Positions 7,854 through 16,779 are shown, counted from the stretch's first letter. The stretch is 52,176 nt of DNA from JASLBX01 sp036374175 (GCA_036374175.1 DASUUH010000107.1:1-52176), one strand, 5' to 3'. The notes: generated from the letters alone by a model not told the origin. Numbers and translations: made by a program.

Positions 7854-9431
7854 ATGCACTGGAGTCGATGGGGCGATCCAGACCGGGCCGAATCGCTGCC
7901 GGAGCCGATCGTGCACCTGCTGCAGCAGGCTCTCGGCGTCCGGCCACCGGCGCCTCCGGTGGAACTGGAGGCCGTCGAGTTACCGGAGCCGTCGCTCACC
8001 ACCTCGGCGTATGAGGCGCTCACTGCGCCGGTGGGCGCTGATCACGTGTTGACCGATGCCGAGTCGCGAATCCGGCACACCCGCGGCAAGTCGACACTCG
8101 ACCTGCTTCGCATTCGGCAGGGAGACGCTTCGGACGCGCCGGACGCTGTCGTCCAGCCCGCTTCCCATGAAGAGGTCGTGCAGGTGCTCGAGGCGTGTGC
8201 CCGGCACCGGGTCGCCGTGGTGCCCTTCGGTGGCGGGACGTCTGTGGTCGGGGGACTCGCACCGGCCGGGCCTTCGTACGCGGGGTTCATCGTTATGGAT
8301 CTGCGCCGATTGGATCGCCTGGTCGAGCTCGACGCCGAGTCTCGCCTCGCCACCCTGGAGCCGGGCCTGCTGGCGCCACGGGCCGAAGAACTGCTGCGCG
8401 AGCGTGGTTTCACGCTTGGTCACTTCCCTCAGTCGTTCGAATGGGCCAGCATCGGCGGCTTCGCAGCGACCCGGTCGAGCGGGCAGGCATCCGCCGGGTA
8501 CGGACGGTTCGACGAGATGGTGGTGCGGATGCGGGTCGCGACGCCGGCCGGCACCCTCGAGTTGGGCCGCGCGCCACGTACCGCTGCCGGACCGGACCTC
8601 CGGCATGTCTTCCTCGGCTCCGAGGGTGCGTTCGGCGTCATCACATCGGTCACGGTTCAGGTACAGCCCGCGCCTGCGGCGAGCGTCTACGAGGGCTGGC
8701 GATTCGCATCCTTCGACGCCGGCATGGCCGCGATGCGCCGCCTTGCCCAGGACGGCCCGCTGCCGACCGTGCTGCGGCTGTCCGACGAAGCCGAGACGGC
8801 GATCGGACTTACCGATTCGGCGCACATGGGCAGCGGCGATTCACCGCCCGGGTGCCTGCTCATTGCCGGGTACGAAGGATCGGTTTCCGCAGTGGCGGCC
8901 CGACGCGAGGAGTCCTCAGCGGTGCTCGCTCAGGCCGGCGGAGAGCATCGTGGGGTAGCGCCGGGTGAGCGCTGGCTGGCGGGCCGGTTCGCGGCCCCGT
9001 ACCTGCGGGACGCGCTTCTCGACGTGGGAGCATTCGCCGAGACCCTGGAGACCGCGACGTTCTGGTCGAACGTGCCCCGGCTGTACTCCGCCGTGCGGGA
9101 CGAGCTCACCCGAAGCCTGACCGAACACGGTGCACCGCCGCTCGTGCTCTGCCACGTGTCGCACCTCTACCCGTCTGGGGCCTCGCTCTACTTCACAGTG
9201 GTCTGTGCCCAGGGTGACGATCCGGTGGTCCAGTGGCGGCACGCCAAGTCAGCGGCCAGCGCAGCAATCGCTGCGACCGACGGCACCATAAGCCACCATC
9301 ACGGTGTCGGGACAGATCACCGGGACTGGCTCGAGGCAGAGGTCGGCCCGCTAGGGATCGAGCTGCTTCGCGCGATCAAGGAGCGCCTCGACCCAGTCGG
9401 GATCCTCAACCCGGGCGTCCTAATTCCGTGA
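7854..9431 (+). CDS. FAD-binding oxidase, alkylglycerone-phosphate synthase (AGPS)-like
   Basis: A 525-residue FAD_binding_4/FAD-oxidase_C protein. The PP-loop-like FAD motif VVPFGGGTSVVGG and the stretch PQSFEWASIGGFAATRSSGQASAGYG match the alkyl-DHAP synthase subgroup. GSEGAFGVIT follows, and near the C-terminus there is a His-rich SHHHGVG and a terminal LDPVGILNPG. In eukaryotic AGPS the His triplet takes part in exchanging the acyl group of acyl-DHAP for a fatty alcohol. Bacterial relatives are mostly uncharacterised, so an ether-lipid role is inferred. GGGAGG at 7842-7847 selects ATG 7854 over an in-frame TTG at 7848. It is divergent from TetR-glpD and likely under the same operator. Confidence 0.85.
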   Translation: MHWSRWGDPDRAESLPEPIVHLLQQALGVRPPAPPVELEAVELPEPSLTTSAYEALTAPVGADHVLTDAESRIRHTRGKSTLDLLRIRQGDASDAPDAVVQPASHEEVVQVLEACARHRVAVVPFGGGTSVVGGLAPAGPSYAGFIVMDLRRLDRLVELDAESRLATLEPGLLAPRAEELLRERGFTLGHFPQSFEWASIGGFAATRSSGQASAGYGRFDEMVVRMRVATPAGTLELGRAPRTAAGPDLRHVFLGSEGAFGVITSVTVQVQPAPAASVYEGWRFASFDAGMAAMRRLAQDGPLPTVLRLSDEAETAIGLTDSAHMGSGDSPPGCLLIAGYEGSVSAVAARREESSAVLAQAGGEHRGVAPGERWLAGRFAAPYLRDALLDVGAFAETLETATFWSNVPRLYSAVRDELTRSLTEHGAPPLVLCHVSHLYPSGASLYFTVVCAQGDDPVVQWRHAKSAASAAIAATDGTISHHHGVGTDHRDWLEAEVGPLGIELLRAIKERLDPVGILNPGVLIP

Positions 9432-9455
9432 CGGATCCACCACCGGCGGACTGAA

Positions 9456-10994
9456 TCACCCCTTTCCGGCTGACTTGTCGAGGCGGATTGCATCGCCGAG
9501 GTTGGAATTCCCCTCCAGGAAGGCGAGGCTCTCCACCTCCTCGGACCTGGGTCCGGTGTAGTCCAGGATGTACAAGCCGTTCCGCACGTCGACCACGTAG
9601 ATCAACCCGTCCTTGATGATCGGGAAGCTCCACATGACGACCTTGTTGGTGCCCATCGACAGCGCAGGGTCCTCGTTCGCCACCGACGAGAGCGGCGTGG
9701 GCGAGAACCACCCTGCCTGATCCATCCGGCCGGGATCCTCGATGTCGATGACCTGGAGGCCACCCGAGTGCCAGCTCACCAATGCCAGGTTCCTGGTCAG
9801 CGTCGGGTTGTGGGCGGCGTAACTCGCGCGTTCCTGGTCGGCCTGGGTGGGCGCTGGGCAGGTATTCTCTGCGATCTTGTACTCGCCGATGACGTGCGGC
9901 CGCTTCGGGTTGCCCACCTGGATCGCGCGGGCCCAGCCCCACGGGCAGCCAAAGGCCGGGCTGGTGAATGTGCCGTAGATCTCGTCGGTGACGAGCGAGA
10001 ATGGCCGGCCGGGGAAAGGCACCGCAGAATGTCCCGGATTCGGGTTGTCCCAGGTGGGGCGGTTCTCCACCGGCGTGAGGAGGTTGTCGTTGAGGTTGAG
10101 CACCTCGCCCGGCTGGTAGTTCCCTTTCGCGATGTCTTCAGTGTCCAGCATCAGGAAGAAGCCGGACAGATACGCGAGATGGGTCACTGTTCCGTCCGGC
10201 GTCGGGGTCATCGAATGCAGTGCCACATTCGCCCGATTCTCGAACTGGGGGGTCCAGGTGCCCTGGGCAACCAGGACCGGCGTTCCACCAGATGGGACGG
10301 CGCTTATGTCGGCAATCAGCAGGTTGGCGTTGTTGACATTCGCTGATGTCGTAGGCGTGGAGATCCACAGCAGCGCCCGGTCTGGGTCGTTGGGGTCCTC
10401 CCACAAATAGAACTCGTGAGGTGTGCGGACGGCATTGTTGGCCTGCCGCGGCACCCATTCGGACAGGAATACCGGATTGGCCGGGTCGGTGAGGTCGAAG
10501 AACCGGAACGTCGGCGTCACGCCGCCTGGGACGCAGGAGTGAATGACCGAGGAGCACCCGAAATTCGCGACCATGAGCAGTTTCTTGGCCGGCCAGACCC
10601 TCAGCTCGCGGGTGGTTTCACTGACGTTGCCCGCGTACGGTGGCCCGATCTCGTTGACCACCTGCGGAGAGGATGGATCGGAAGCGTCCACCACCAGAAT
10701 CCCTGGATTGGGGTGCGGGCAGGCGTCAAGCCCCAGTTCGTCGCGCCTGGGGTCGCCCAAGCCGCATCGGCTCGATCCATCCGTTCGGTTACCGACGTAC
10801 ACGTAGTCGCCGAAGAGGGCCGGAGCAGCATTCAATCCGCGACCAAACAACGGATCATGGCCCACCAGGGTGACGTTTGCCGCAGTGCCGGGGGTACCGC
10901 CGCCCGGACCAACCGTCACATCGCCCGCGGCCGGCGCCCACGGTAACGAGACGAGCAGGGTGATTGTGATGATGAGAGCACGTCGACGCATCAT
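9456..10994 (-). CDS. Secreted LVIVD-type beta-propeller protein
   Basis: A 512-residue exported protein. The signal peptide (residues 1-23) is MMRRR plus a hydrophobic core ending at APAAG. The mature part contains repeated blades of the LVIVD type (for example GILVVDASDPSSPQVVNEIG, FRFFDLTDPANPVFLSEW, LQVIDIEDPGRMDQAGWF and IYVVDVRNGLYILDY), which usually fold as beta-propellers. Several Cys residues suggest extracellular disulfides. The minus strand has a perfect AAGGAGGT five bases before ATG 10994, predicting strong translation. It is divergent from a paralogue at 11550-13379, across a 555-bp gap. The ligand or enzymatic role is unknown. Confidence 0.85.
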   Translation of the reverse strand: MMRRRALIITITLLVSLPWAPAAGDVTVGPGGGTPGTAANVTLVGHDPLFGRGLNAAPALFGDYVYVGNRTDGSSRCGLGDPRRDELGLDACPHPNPGILVVDASDPSSPQVVNEIGPPYAGNVSETTRELRVWPAKKLLMVANFGCSSVIHSCVPGGVTPTFRFFDLTDPANPVFLSEWVPRQANNAVRTPHEFYLWEDPNDPDRALLWISTPTTSANVNNANLLIADISAVPSGGTPVLVAQGTWTPQFENRANVALHSMTPTPDGTVTHLAYLSGFFLMLDTEDIAKGNYQPGEVLNLNDNLLTPVENRPTWDNPNPGHSAVPFPGRPFSLVTDEIYGTFTSPAFGCPWGWARAIQVGNPKRPHVIGEYKIAENTCPAPTQADQERASYAAHNPTLTRNLALVSWHSGGLQVIDIEDPGRMDQAGWFSPTPLSSVANEDPALSMGTNKVVMWSFPIIKDGLIYVVDVRNGLYILDYTGPRSEEVESLAFLEGNSNLGDAIRLDKSAGKG

Positions 10995-11549
10995 TCACAC
11001 CTCCTTGTGTGACCTAACGTCCAGGCTCAGTCCTCTTCAGCTGGGGGCACGGTTCGAAGTGGACGGATTGATAATCCGCCCGCTCACCGTTCCTGTCTAC
11101 AGTCGTGTGCCAATCGCCTAGGTCGAAGTGGCCGTCGTCCGCTGCGCAACTGGCGACGAGCGGCGAACGCCGCCGCGGCACGGGTGCCTTGTTCGGAGAT
11201 TGGCATGACCGCTCCAGCGCCGCACTAAGTCATGTGACGGAACTTTTCGGGCCGCACTGCATCGGATGTCGAAACACGTCACCCCCAAAAGGGTCGGCGA
11301 CTTGGCGATTTGAAGTTGATGTCTTGTCGGATAAGAGAGCCGTAACTACTGTGTGACTACTCCACATATAGGGGGACGGCGTGTTTTCACGCAGGGCTGG
11401 TTCGTGCTCACGAGGCCGGTGTCTACCGGCGCGTCCCCCGTTCTCCTTCGGCGATCATGCCGCCCTGGCAGAAGGTAGCCGAGAGCCTCTGCCGCATCGG
11501 GTCGATCGCATACCCAAACAGGGTCACTGTCCAGAGAGTGAGGCAGCAC
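10995..11549. other. Long divergent intergenic region
   Basis: A 555-bp gap between the two divergent LVIVD genes. I see no convincing ORF in it. It contains a perfect inverted repeat CGGATT-GAT-AATCCG (11064-11078) and two copies of a TCGAAGTGG element (about 11054 and 11123). It is locally lower in G+C near 11300-11370, where promoters for the rightward gene are likely. Confidence 0.5.
11064..11078. promoter_or_regulatory. Inverted repeat, possible operator
   Basis: CGGATT-GAT-AATCCG is a perfect 6-bp dyad with a 3-nt centre, 70 bp upstream of the leftward LVIVD gene. No regulator is assigned to it. Confidence 0.35.
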
Positions 11550-13379
11550 ATGCGACGCACCACCACAATGATCTTGCTCAGCCCGCTGGCCATGCTGTTG
11601 GCGCTGCCAGTGTCGGCGATGGCGCAACCGACGCCGGTAGATCCGGAGAAGCACCAAGAAGATTCACTCCGGATCCCCGAGATCAGCAACTTCGATTACA
11701 GCCAGAACATGCACCCGATGGGCTATTCGCCACGGGTCGTGCCACTGGACAATGCCGAACCCGGAGCCGGGGTCTTCAACTCCGACCTTGCGTTCTGGGG
11801 GAAGCTCGCGTACCAGGGCACCTACGAGGGCTTCCGGATCATCGACATCACTGAGCCTGACAACCCTGTGGAGGTCAACAACTTCACGGACTGTGTCCAG
11901 GGAACCACAACCGGTAACCAGGGCGACGTGATCGTCTGGGAGAATGTCTTGGTCCGCTCCTGGAACTCGCCCGCCCCGGCAGGGGGAAGGTTCTGCGGCG
12001 GCCTCTTCACGCCGGCTGGGGATGAGGGCGTTCACATATTCGACGTGAGCGACTCGGAAAGCCCAACGGGTGTGGCGTTCGTGCCTACACCCTGCGGCTC
12101 GCACACGGCTACGGGTGTGCCCGACCTGGCCAACAACCGGCTCCTGGTCTACAACAGCCCGTCAAGCGGTGCGGTCGGATGTCGAGGGATCGACATCATC
12201 GAGGTGCCGCTGGACGACCCGTCCGCGGCGACGTACCTCCGCTTCGAGCCATCCGGCGACCCTAGGCCGCCACAACCAAACCTCGTAACGATCGATCCGC
12301 CGTCGTCCGCCGCTGGGACGTACCAAGCCAGCGGCGCGTCGTTCGGCCCGGCTCCCGGCGAGGCCGGCATCGCCGGTGACATCGTCCTGGCGAATGACGG
12401 CAGCGCGGCTCCCACCGAGGCCTGTGACCCGCTCGTCGGTTTCCCCGCTGGCGCCATCGCGCTGGTCGATCGAGGAACCTGCGGATTTGTTGTGAAGGCG
12501 GGCAACGCCCAGGCCGCCGGAGCAGTCGCGATGATCGTGGTCAACAACGTGCCCGGAGCGCCGTTCAACATGGGTGGCACCGACCCGACGATCGTGATCC
12601 CGTCGGTAATGGTGTCGCTCGCGGACGGCGGTGTCATCAAGGCGGGTTTGCCTGCCACCGGCTCGGTCAGCAGTGCCCCGCTTCCGGACGTGCCCGACCG
12701 ATCGTGCCACGACACCGGCGTGATCCTGGGCGATGCTCTGAAGGTGGCCTGTGCAGGAAGTGACGGCTTCACGGTATGGAGCCTCGATCCTGCCGACGGT
12801 GGCTCGCTCGAGGATCCTGCAGTCCAGTACTCGATCATCGTTCCCGGCGTGAGTATCGGGCACTCGGCCAGCTTCACCTGGGACGGCGAGGTCGTCATCT
12901 TCGGACACGAGCCGGGCGGCGGTGGTCAAGCGCAATGCCAGGCGACAAGCCCGCTGGTCAACCGCACGCTGTTCTTCTTCGACGCAGATACCGGCGCGCC
13001 CGAGGGCACATTCGTTCACCCACGACCGCAGACGAACACCGAGAACTGCACATGGCACAACTACAACGTCGTGCCAACCGCAAAGAGATACGTCCTCGTG
13101 GCAGGCAACTACCAGTCGGGCATCAGCGTGGTGGACTTCTCGGACCCCGCGAACGCCGTCGAAATCGCTTACGCGGACCCGGATCCGCTGATCAACCCGG
13201 CCAACCCGAATGCGATCGAAGTAGGTGGCGACTGGTCCACGTACTGGTACGACGGCCGGATCTACGAGTCTGATATCACTCGCGGCCTGTTCATCTGGAA
13301 TCTTAACGACAAATCGGTCGCCGGAGCGACCAAGCTCGGCCACCTGAACCCCCAGACGCAGGAGTTCACCATTCCGTAG
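11550..13379 (+). CDS. Secreted LVIVD-type protein with inserted PA domain
   Basis: A 609-residue exported protein starting at ATG 11550. The signal peptide (residues 1 to about 27) ends at SAMAQ. LVIVD-like blades appear before (FRIIDITEPDNPVEVNNF, VHIFDVSDSESP) and after (ISVVDFSDPANAVEIAY, LFIWNLND) a central protease-associated (PA) domain at about 240-380. The PA domain is recognisable by GAIALVDRGTCGFVVKAGNA followed by AGAVAMIVVNN. PA domains mediate protein or substrate contacts in secreted proteases, but no protease catalytic domain is visible here. It is a diverged partner of the leftward LVIVD gene, and a strong terminator follows. An earlier in-frame ATG at 11457 would spoil the signal peptide. 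Confidence 0.85.
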   Translation: MRRTTTMILLSPLAMLLALPVSAMAQPTPVDPEKHQEDSLRIPEISNFDYSQNMHPMGYSPRVVPLDNAEPGAGVFNSDLAFWGKLAYQGTYEGFRIIDITEPDNPVEVNNFTDCVQGTTTGNQGDVIVWENVLVRSWNSPAPAGGRFCGGLFTPAGDEGVHIFDVSDSESPTGVAFVPTPCGSHTATGVPDLANNRLLVYNSPSSGAVGCRGIDIIEVPLDDPSAATYLRFEPSGDPRPPQPNLVTIDPPSSAAGTYQASGASFGPAPGEAGIAGDIVLANDGSAAPTEACDPLVGFPAGAIALVDRGTCGFVVKAGNAQAAGAVAMIVVNNVPGAPFNMGGTDPTIVIPSVMVSLADGGVIKAGLPATGSVSSAPLPDVPDRSCHDTGVILGDALKVACAGSDGFTVWSLDPADGGSLEDPAVQYSIIVPGVSIGHSASFTWDGEVVIFGHEPGGGGQAQCQATSPLVNRTLFFFDADTGAPEGTFVHPRPQTNTENCTWHNYNVVPTAKRYVLVAGNYQSGISVVDFSDPANAVEIAYADPDPLINPANPNAIEVGGDWSTYWYDGRIYESDITRGLFIWNLNDKSVAGATKLGHLNPQTQEFTIP

Positions 13380-13398
13380 TACGCACAGCTCAGATCAC

Positions 13399-13437
13399 CC
13401 GAGCGGGGTGGGCGCACTCGGAGCCCGCCCCGCTCGG
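13399..13437 (+). terminator. Strong hairpin terminator after the LVIVD-PA gene
   Basis: A 15-bp stem (CCGAGCGGGGTGGGC pairing with GCCCGCCCCGCTCGG, with one G-U pair) and a 9-nt loop, 20 bp after the stop. There is no U-tract, as is common in high-GC actinobacteria. Confidence 0.8.
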
Positions 13438-13470
13438 CGCAGCCACCCAGCCCTACCCGGCCACACAATC

Positions 13471-13484
13471 TAGTCGTTAGTCCC
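13471..13484. promoter_or_regulatory. Weak DosR-like box upstream of the MauE gene
   Basis: On the minus strand this reads GGGACTAACGACTA. The first half matches the GGGACT half-site of the DosR/DevR consensus and the second half is poor. It lies 99 bp before the MauE start. This is weaker than the boxes at 17.3-25.6 kb. Confidence 0.3.
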
Positions 13485-13582
13485 GGGAAGGGTGGGCCTT
13501 CCGGCCGTAGTGGCCGCCGTGTTCCGACGGCATCGTCGGAGGTCGCTGTCAACGGCAGGGCGGCGGGAGGTGAGGGCTGGAC

Positions 13583-14077
13583 GTGACGATCGTGGACACC
13601 ACGCCACGCCGGGTGGACTTGTTGGCGTACGCCGGAACGGCGGGCCGTCTGGTGCTCGGCGGCGTCCTGCTCTGGGCCGGCCTGGCGAAGATCGGTGATC
13701 TAGCCGCGTCGGTCCGTGCTGTCAGGGCGTATCAGATCATGCCGAGTCAGGCGGCCGAGGTCGTCGGCGCCGCGCTGCCGATGGTCGAGATCGCCGTCGG
13801 GCTGCTCCTGATCGTGGGCTTGACCACGCGGGTGGCCGCCGGCGTCGCGGCGGTGCTGCTGGCGGCCTTTGTCACCGGAGTCGTCTGGGCCTGGGCCCGG
13901 GGTCTACGCATCGACTGTGGCTGCTTCGGCGGGGGAGGAGAACTCGGCGCCACTGAGTCGCCGGACTACGGGGTTCATCTCGCCAGAAACGTCGCCCTGC
14001 TGGCGGTAGCGATCTTTCTGATCGTCCGGCCACGTACCCGGCTGTCTGTTGACGCACGACTTGCCCGAGAGGACTGA
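13583..14077 (+). CDS. MauE/DoxX-family membrane redox protein
   Basis: A 164-residue integral membrane protein with four predicted helices (about 20-40, 57-75, 80-105 and 132-150) of the MauE/DoxX-like family. A CGCFGGG Cys pair lies before the last helix. MauE-type proteins are thought to pass electrons to thiol-disulfide proteins across the membrane, in the manner of DsbD or CcdA. The gene is 6 nt upstream of a DsbA-like gene, which fits a thiol-redox relay. It begins with GTG, with GGGAGGTGAGG upstream. Confidence 0.85.
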   Translation: MTIVDTTPRRVDLLAYAGTAGRLVLGGVLLWAGLAKIGDLAASVRAVRAYQIMPSQAAEVVGAALPMVEIAVGLLLIVGLTTRVAAGVAAVLLAAFVTGVVWAWARGLRIDCGCFGGGGELGATESPDYGVHLARNVALLAVAIFLIVRPRTRLSVDARLARED

Positions 14078-14083
14078 TCACAC

Positions 14084-14794
14084 ATGAGCCAGGCGACGAA
14101 GCAGAAGGTGGCCGCGCAGCGGGCCAAGGAACGAGCGCAGGAACAGCGGCGGCGGCGCGCGCGGTGGCTGTCGATGGGTGCTGTGGCCGTAGTGGTGGGC
14201 GCCGGTCTGATCGGGGTGGCCCAGTGGGAATCGAGCAAACCCACAGACGTGGCCGTGCCGGCCAGCGCAACCATGGACGGTGCAGGTCTGCCGGTAGGTA
14301 CCGGTCCGGTCACCGTCGAGCTGTACCTTGATTTCCTCTGCCCGGCCTGCCGGCAGTTCGACGCGGCCGCCCGTCCGGTGCTTGATCAGTTCCTGGCCGA
14401 CGACGCCATCGAGTTGGTATACCGACCCATCGCGATCCTCGACCGGGCCACAACGACGAAGTTCTCGACCCGGGCGGCGTCGGCTGCGGGCTGCGCCTCC
14501 GACGAAGGCAAGATCGACGAGTTCGTCGCGGTGATGATGGCCAACCAGCCGGCCGAGGGCACCACCGGGCTCTCCGACGATCAGATCGTCCAGCTCGGCA
14601 CCAGCGCTGGACTGGACGGGGCCACCTTCGGCCAATGCGTCGCTGACGGCACGTACACCGACTGGGCAGGTGAGAACACCAACACGGCGGTCGACCGCGG
14701 TGTGCAGGGCACGCCTACGGTGTACGTCGACGGCGAGCAGTTGACGACGCTCAGCGTGGACGAACTCATCGGCGCCATCGAGAACGCCGGGTGA
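14084..14794 (+). CDS. Membrane-anchored DsbA-like thiol-disulfide oxidoreductase
   Basis: A 236-residue protein with a basic, helical cytoplasmic N-terminus (residues 1-28), one transmembrane anchor (about 29-47) and an extracytoplasmic thioredoxin-fold DsbA domain. The active site is CPAC (Cys86-Cys89) in LYLDFLCPACRQF. The cis-proline loop is QGTPTVYVDG near the C-terminus. This matches the actinobacterial MDMPI/DsbA family (thioredoxin_4). It follows MauE by 6 nt, with GAGGA about 9 nt before the ATG. The likely role is disulfide formation or reduction in exported proteins. The Cys-rich secreted LVIVD proteins upstream are possible clients, which is inference. Confidence 0.9.
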   Translation: MSQATKQKVAAQRAKERAQEQRRRRARWLSMGAVAVVVGAGLIGVAQWESSKPTDVAVPASATMDGAGLPVGTGPVTVELYLDFLCPACRQFDAAARPVLDQFLADDAIELVYRPIAILDRATTTKFSTRAASAAGCASDEGKIDEFVAVMMANQPAEGTTGLSDDQIVQLGTSAGLDGATFGQCVADGTYTDWAGENTNTAVDRGVQGTPTVYVDGEQLTTLSVDELIGAIENAG

Positions 14795-14804
14795 GCCTGG
14801 CCCA

Positions 14805-15494
14805 TCAGGACAACGCGAAATCGACTGCCGCCCTTGCGTGGATCTCGGTGGTCGGGAACGCCGGCACCGGGCAATCGTCAGGGCCGATGAGCAGTTCAAT
14901 CTCGGTGCAGCCGAGAATGATGCCTTCCGCGCCGCGGTCGACCAACCGATCAATGATCTCAAGGTACGCCGTGCGGGATTCCTCGCGGATCACGCCGAGC
15001 ACGAGCTCGCCGTAGATCACCTCGTTGATGACCCGCCGCTCTTCCACCGTAGGGACCAACATGGCCAGCCCGCGCTCGGCCATGCGATCGCGGTAGAACG
15101 GGTCGTCCATGGTGAACCGCGTACCAAGCAATGCAACCGTGCCCAGGCCGGCGGCGTGGATTGTCTCGGCGGTTACGTCGATCAGGTGCAGCATCGGTAT
15201 GGAAACGGCAGCCGCGACGGCGTCGGCGACCTTGTGCATGGTGTTGGTGCACAACACGATGCATTCGGCGCCGATGCTCTCCAGGGCCGAGGCCTCCTGC
15301 GCCAGCATGTCACCTGCACGCTCCCACTCACCACGGGTCTGCATGTCCTCGATGACCGCGAAGTCGACCGAGGCCATGACGCAGGGTGCGGAGTGGAACC
15401 CGCCGGCCCTGTCGCGAACACCCTCGTTGATCAGCCGGTAGTACAGGGCCGAGCTTTCCCAGCTCATGCCGCCGAGGAGTCCGATCTTCTTCAT
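14805..15494 (-). CDS. Aspartate/glutamate-type amino-acid racemase
   Basis: A 229-residue cofactor-independent racemase of the Asp/Glu racemase family. The N-terminal MKKIGLLGGMSWESSALYY is the typical start of this family. The two catalytic Cys are Cys82 in LCTNTMHKV and the later Cys in LGCTEIELLI. They act as the acid/base pair that racemises a small amino acid such as aspartate. ATG 15494 is chosen because the family begins there; in-frame ATGs lie slightly upstream at 15503 and 15506. It is convergent with the DsbA-like gene (10 nt between stops) and divergent from a membrane protein, with a TetR-type operator between. Substrate specificity is not evident from sequence. Confidence 0.9.
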   Translation of the reverse strand: MKKIGLLGGMSWESSALYYRLINEGVRDRAGGFHSAPCVMASVDFAVIEDMQTRGEWERAGDMLAQEASALESIGAECIVLCTNTMHKVADAVAAAVSIPMLHLIDVTAETIHAAGLGTVALLGTRFTMDDPFYRDRMAERGLAMLVPTVEERRVINEVIYGELVLGVIREESRTAYLEIIDRLVDRGAEGIILGCTEIELLIGPDDCPVPAFPTTEIHARAAVDFALS

Positions 15495-15519
15495 GGCGCT
15501 CATCATAGCGCATAAGCCT

Positions 15520-15531
15520 AACACCAGTGTT
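15520..15531. promoter_or_regulatory. TetR-type operator, copy 1
   Basis: AACACCAGTGTT is a near-perfect dyad sharing the core ACACnAGTGT with the site at 16780-16791. It lies between the divergent racemase and membrane protein genes, directly before TTGACT (15531-15536), a good -35 hexamer for the rightward gene. Confidence 0.5.
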
Positions 15532-15670
15532 TGACTTATTCAGGATCGTCGGTTCTACTAGTTTGTACATCCATGTAAAGGATAGGCCTGCGCCAGAACG
15601 CGCGTGCCAGCCGAATCCACGACAACTCGAACGCCAAACCGGTACTGCCTGAAACGAGGAACTGCGCATC

Positions 15671-16159
15671 GTGACCGTCACGTCCCACCGCCGACACCTG
15701 CTGAACCGCCGACACCTGCTGACCATTCACATCATCGCTGCCGTGGCTCTGCTCGGCGTCGACCTGGTGCTGGCAGCGTTAGGACTCGCCGGGCTCGGTG
15801 ACGCCGCTCCAGAGAGCGTCTATCCGGCTGCCCACCTGGTGGGCCGCTGGCTAGCCGCTCCCTTCGCCCTCGCCGCTCTGGTGACCGGCCTCGGGGTACT
15901 GCTGGCCGGACCCTTCTCGCTGCGTAGCGACCGATGGGTGCCGGCCAAGCTGACCGTGACGGTGGCGCTTGCCGCGCTGTTGTTGCTGGCCGTCATCCCA
16001 TGGCTGCGCGAGGCGAGTCAGCAGGCGCTGCTCACCGGCGAGGTCGGCGACTCCCTGCAGCGACGCCTCGCCATCGCACCGGCGGCGGCATCGGCCGCTC
16101 TGCTGATCAATGTGTTACTCGGCAGGTACAAGCCGCGGCTTAGCCCGGCCCGGCGGTAG
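15671..16159 (+). CDS. Four-helix integral membrane protein (DUF2269-like)
   Basis: A 162-residue membrane protein with four predicted helices (about 18-38, 58-80, 92-112 and 135-152), resembling the DUF2269 family of unknown function. The N-terminal cytoplasmic stretch contains RRHLLNRRHLLT, the product of an 18-bp tandem duplication in the DNA (15687-15722). It starts with GTG, with GAGGA about 10 nt upstream. Its 3' end overlaps the convergent TetR gene by 20 bp. The shared operator-like motif in front of it suggests control by that TetR protein. Confidence 0.75.
   Translation: MTVTSHRRHLLNRRHLLTIHIIAAVALLGVDLVLAALGLAGLGDAAPESVYPAAHLVGRWLAAPFALAALVTGLGVLLAGPFSLRSDRWVPAKLTVTVALAALLLLAVIPWLREASQQALLTGEVGDSLQRRLAIAPAAASAALLINVLLGRYKPRLSPARR
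15687..15722 (+). repeat. 18-bp perfect tandem duplication inside a coding region
   Basis: ACCGCCGACACCTGCTGA occurs twice head-to-tail (15687-15704 and 15705-15722). The duplication keeps the frame and doubles a basic RRHLL segment just before the first membrane helix. It looks recent, as there are no mismatches. Confidence 0.9.
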
Positions 16160-16754
16160 GTGCGATCAGCGCGCGCACCGACTCGATCAGGACCCGCGGC
16201 ACCTGCCGGCGGGAGAGGCGTCCGGCAGCGAGTTCGTCGGCCGCCTGGTGCATCAGCGCGTAGGTGCTCGCGACGAGCCAGTCGGCTGGAAGATCGGCTC
16301 GGAAGTCGCCCGAGGTCTGGCCGCGGCGAATCAGGTCGCCGACCGAGCCGAACAACGGATCGTGCAGCCCCCGCAACTCGCGGGAGTCGAGAAGTTCGGC
16401 GGCCGTGGCATATAGGGTCCGGAATTTCGCCAGGCTCTCCCAATGGGAAGTCACCAGATCGGCCAACACCGCAGACGGATCGCCGCTCATGTCCAGACCC
16501 GCCGTTGCCGCTTTCGCCTCGGTCAGCGCGCGCTCGACCGCAGCCCGGACCGCAGCCTCGAGAGTAGGGAAGTGTGAGTACAAGGTGACCCGGCTGACGC
16601 CCGCCGCACGTGCAATCGCCGCCATGTTAAGCCGTTCACCGGACGCAACCGCGCCGAGCACTGCGTCAACGATCGCATCCATACTGCGGCGAGCGTCGGC
16701 CCGACGGACCCGTCCATCCTCCTCGGGCTCCCGCGGCGTCACCGTTCGCGTCAC
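16140..16754 (-). CDS. TetR-family transcriptional regulator
   Basis: A 204-residue TetR-type repressor. The helix-turn-helix is LNMAAIARAAGVSRVTLYSHFPTLEAAVRAAVERAL (about 42-77), followed by a helical C-terminal domain. It begins with GTG at 16754. A perfect 12-bp palindrome lies 26 bp upstream and a related one sits in the racemase/membrane-protein promoter region. Autoregulation plus control of those two genes is therefore the simplest model. The ligand is unknown. Confidence 0.9.
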   Translation of the reverse strand: MTRTVTPREPEEDGRVRRADARRSMDAIVDAVLGAVASGERLNMAAIARAAGVSRVTLYSHFPTLEAAVRAAVERALTEAKAATAGLDMSGDPSAVLADLVTSHWESLAKFRTLYATAAELLDSRELRGLHDPLFGSVGDLIRRGQTSGDFRADLPADWLVASTYALMHQAADELAAGRLSRRQVPRVLIESVRALIAPTAGPG

Positions 16755-16779
16755 TCCCCGTGCCGTACCGTCAAATACT

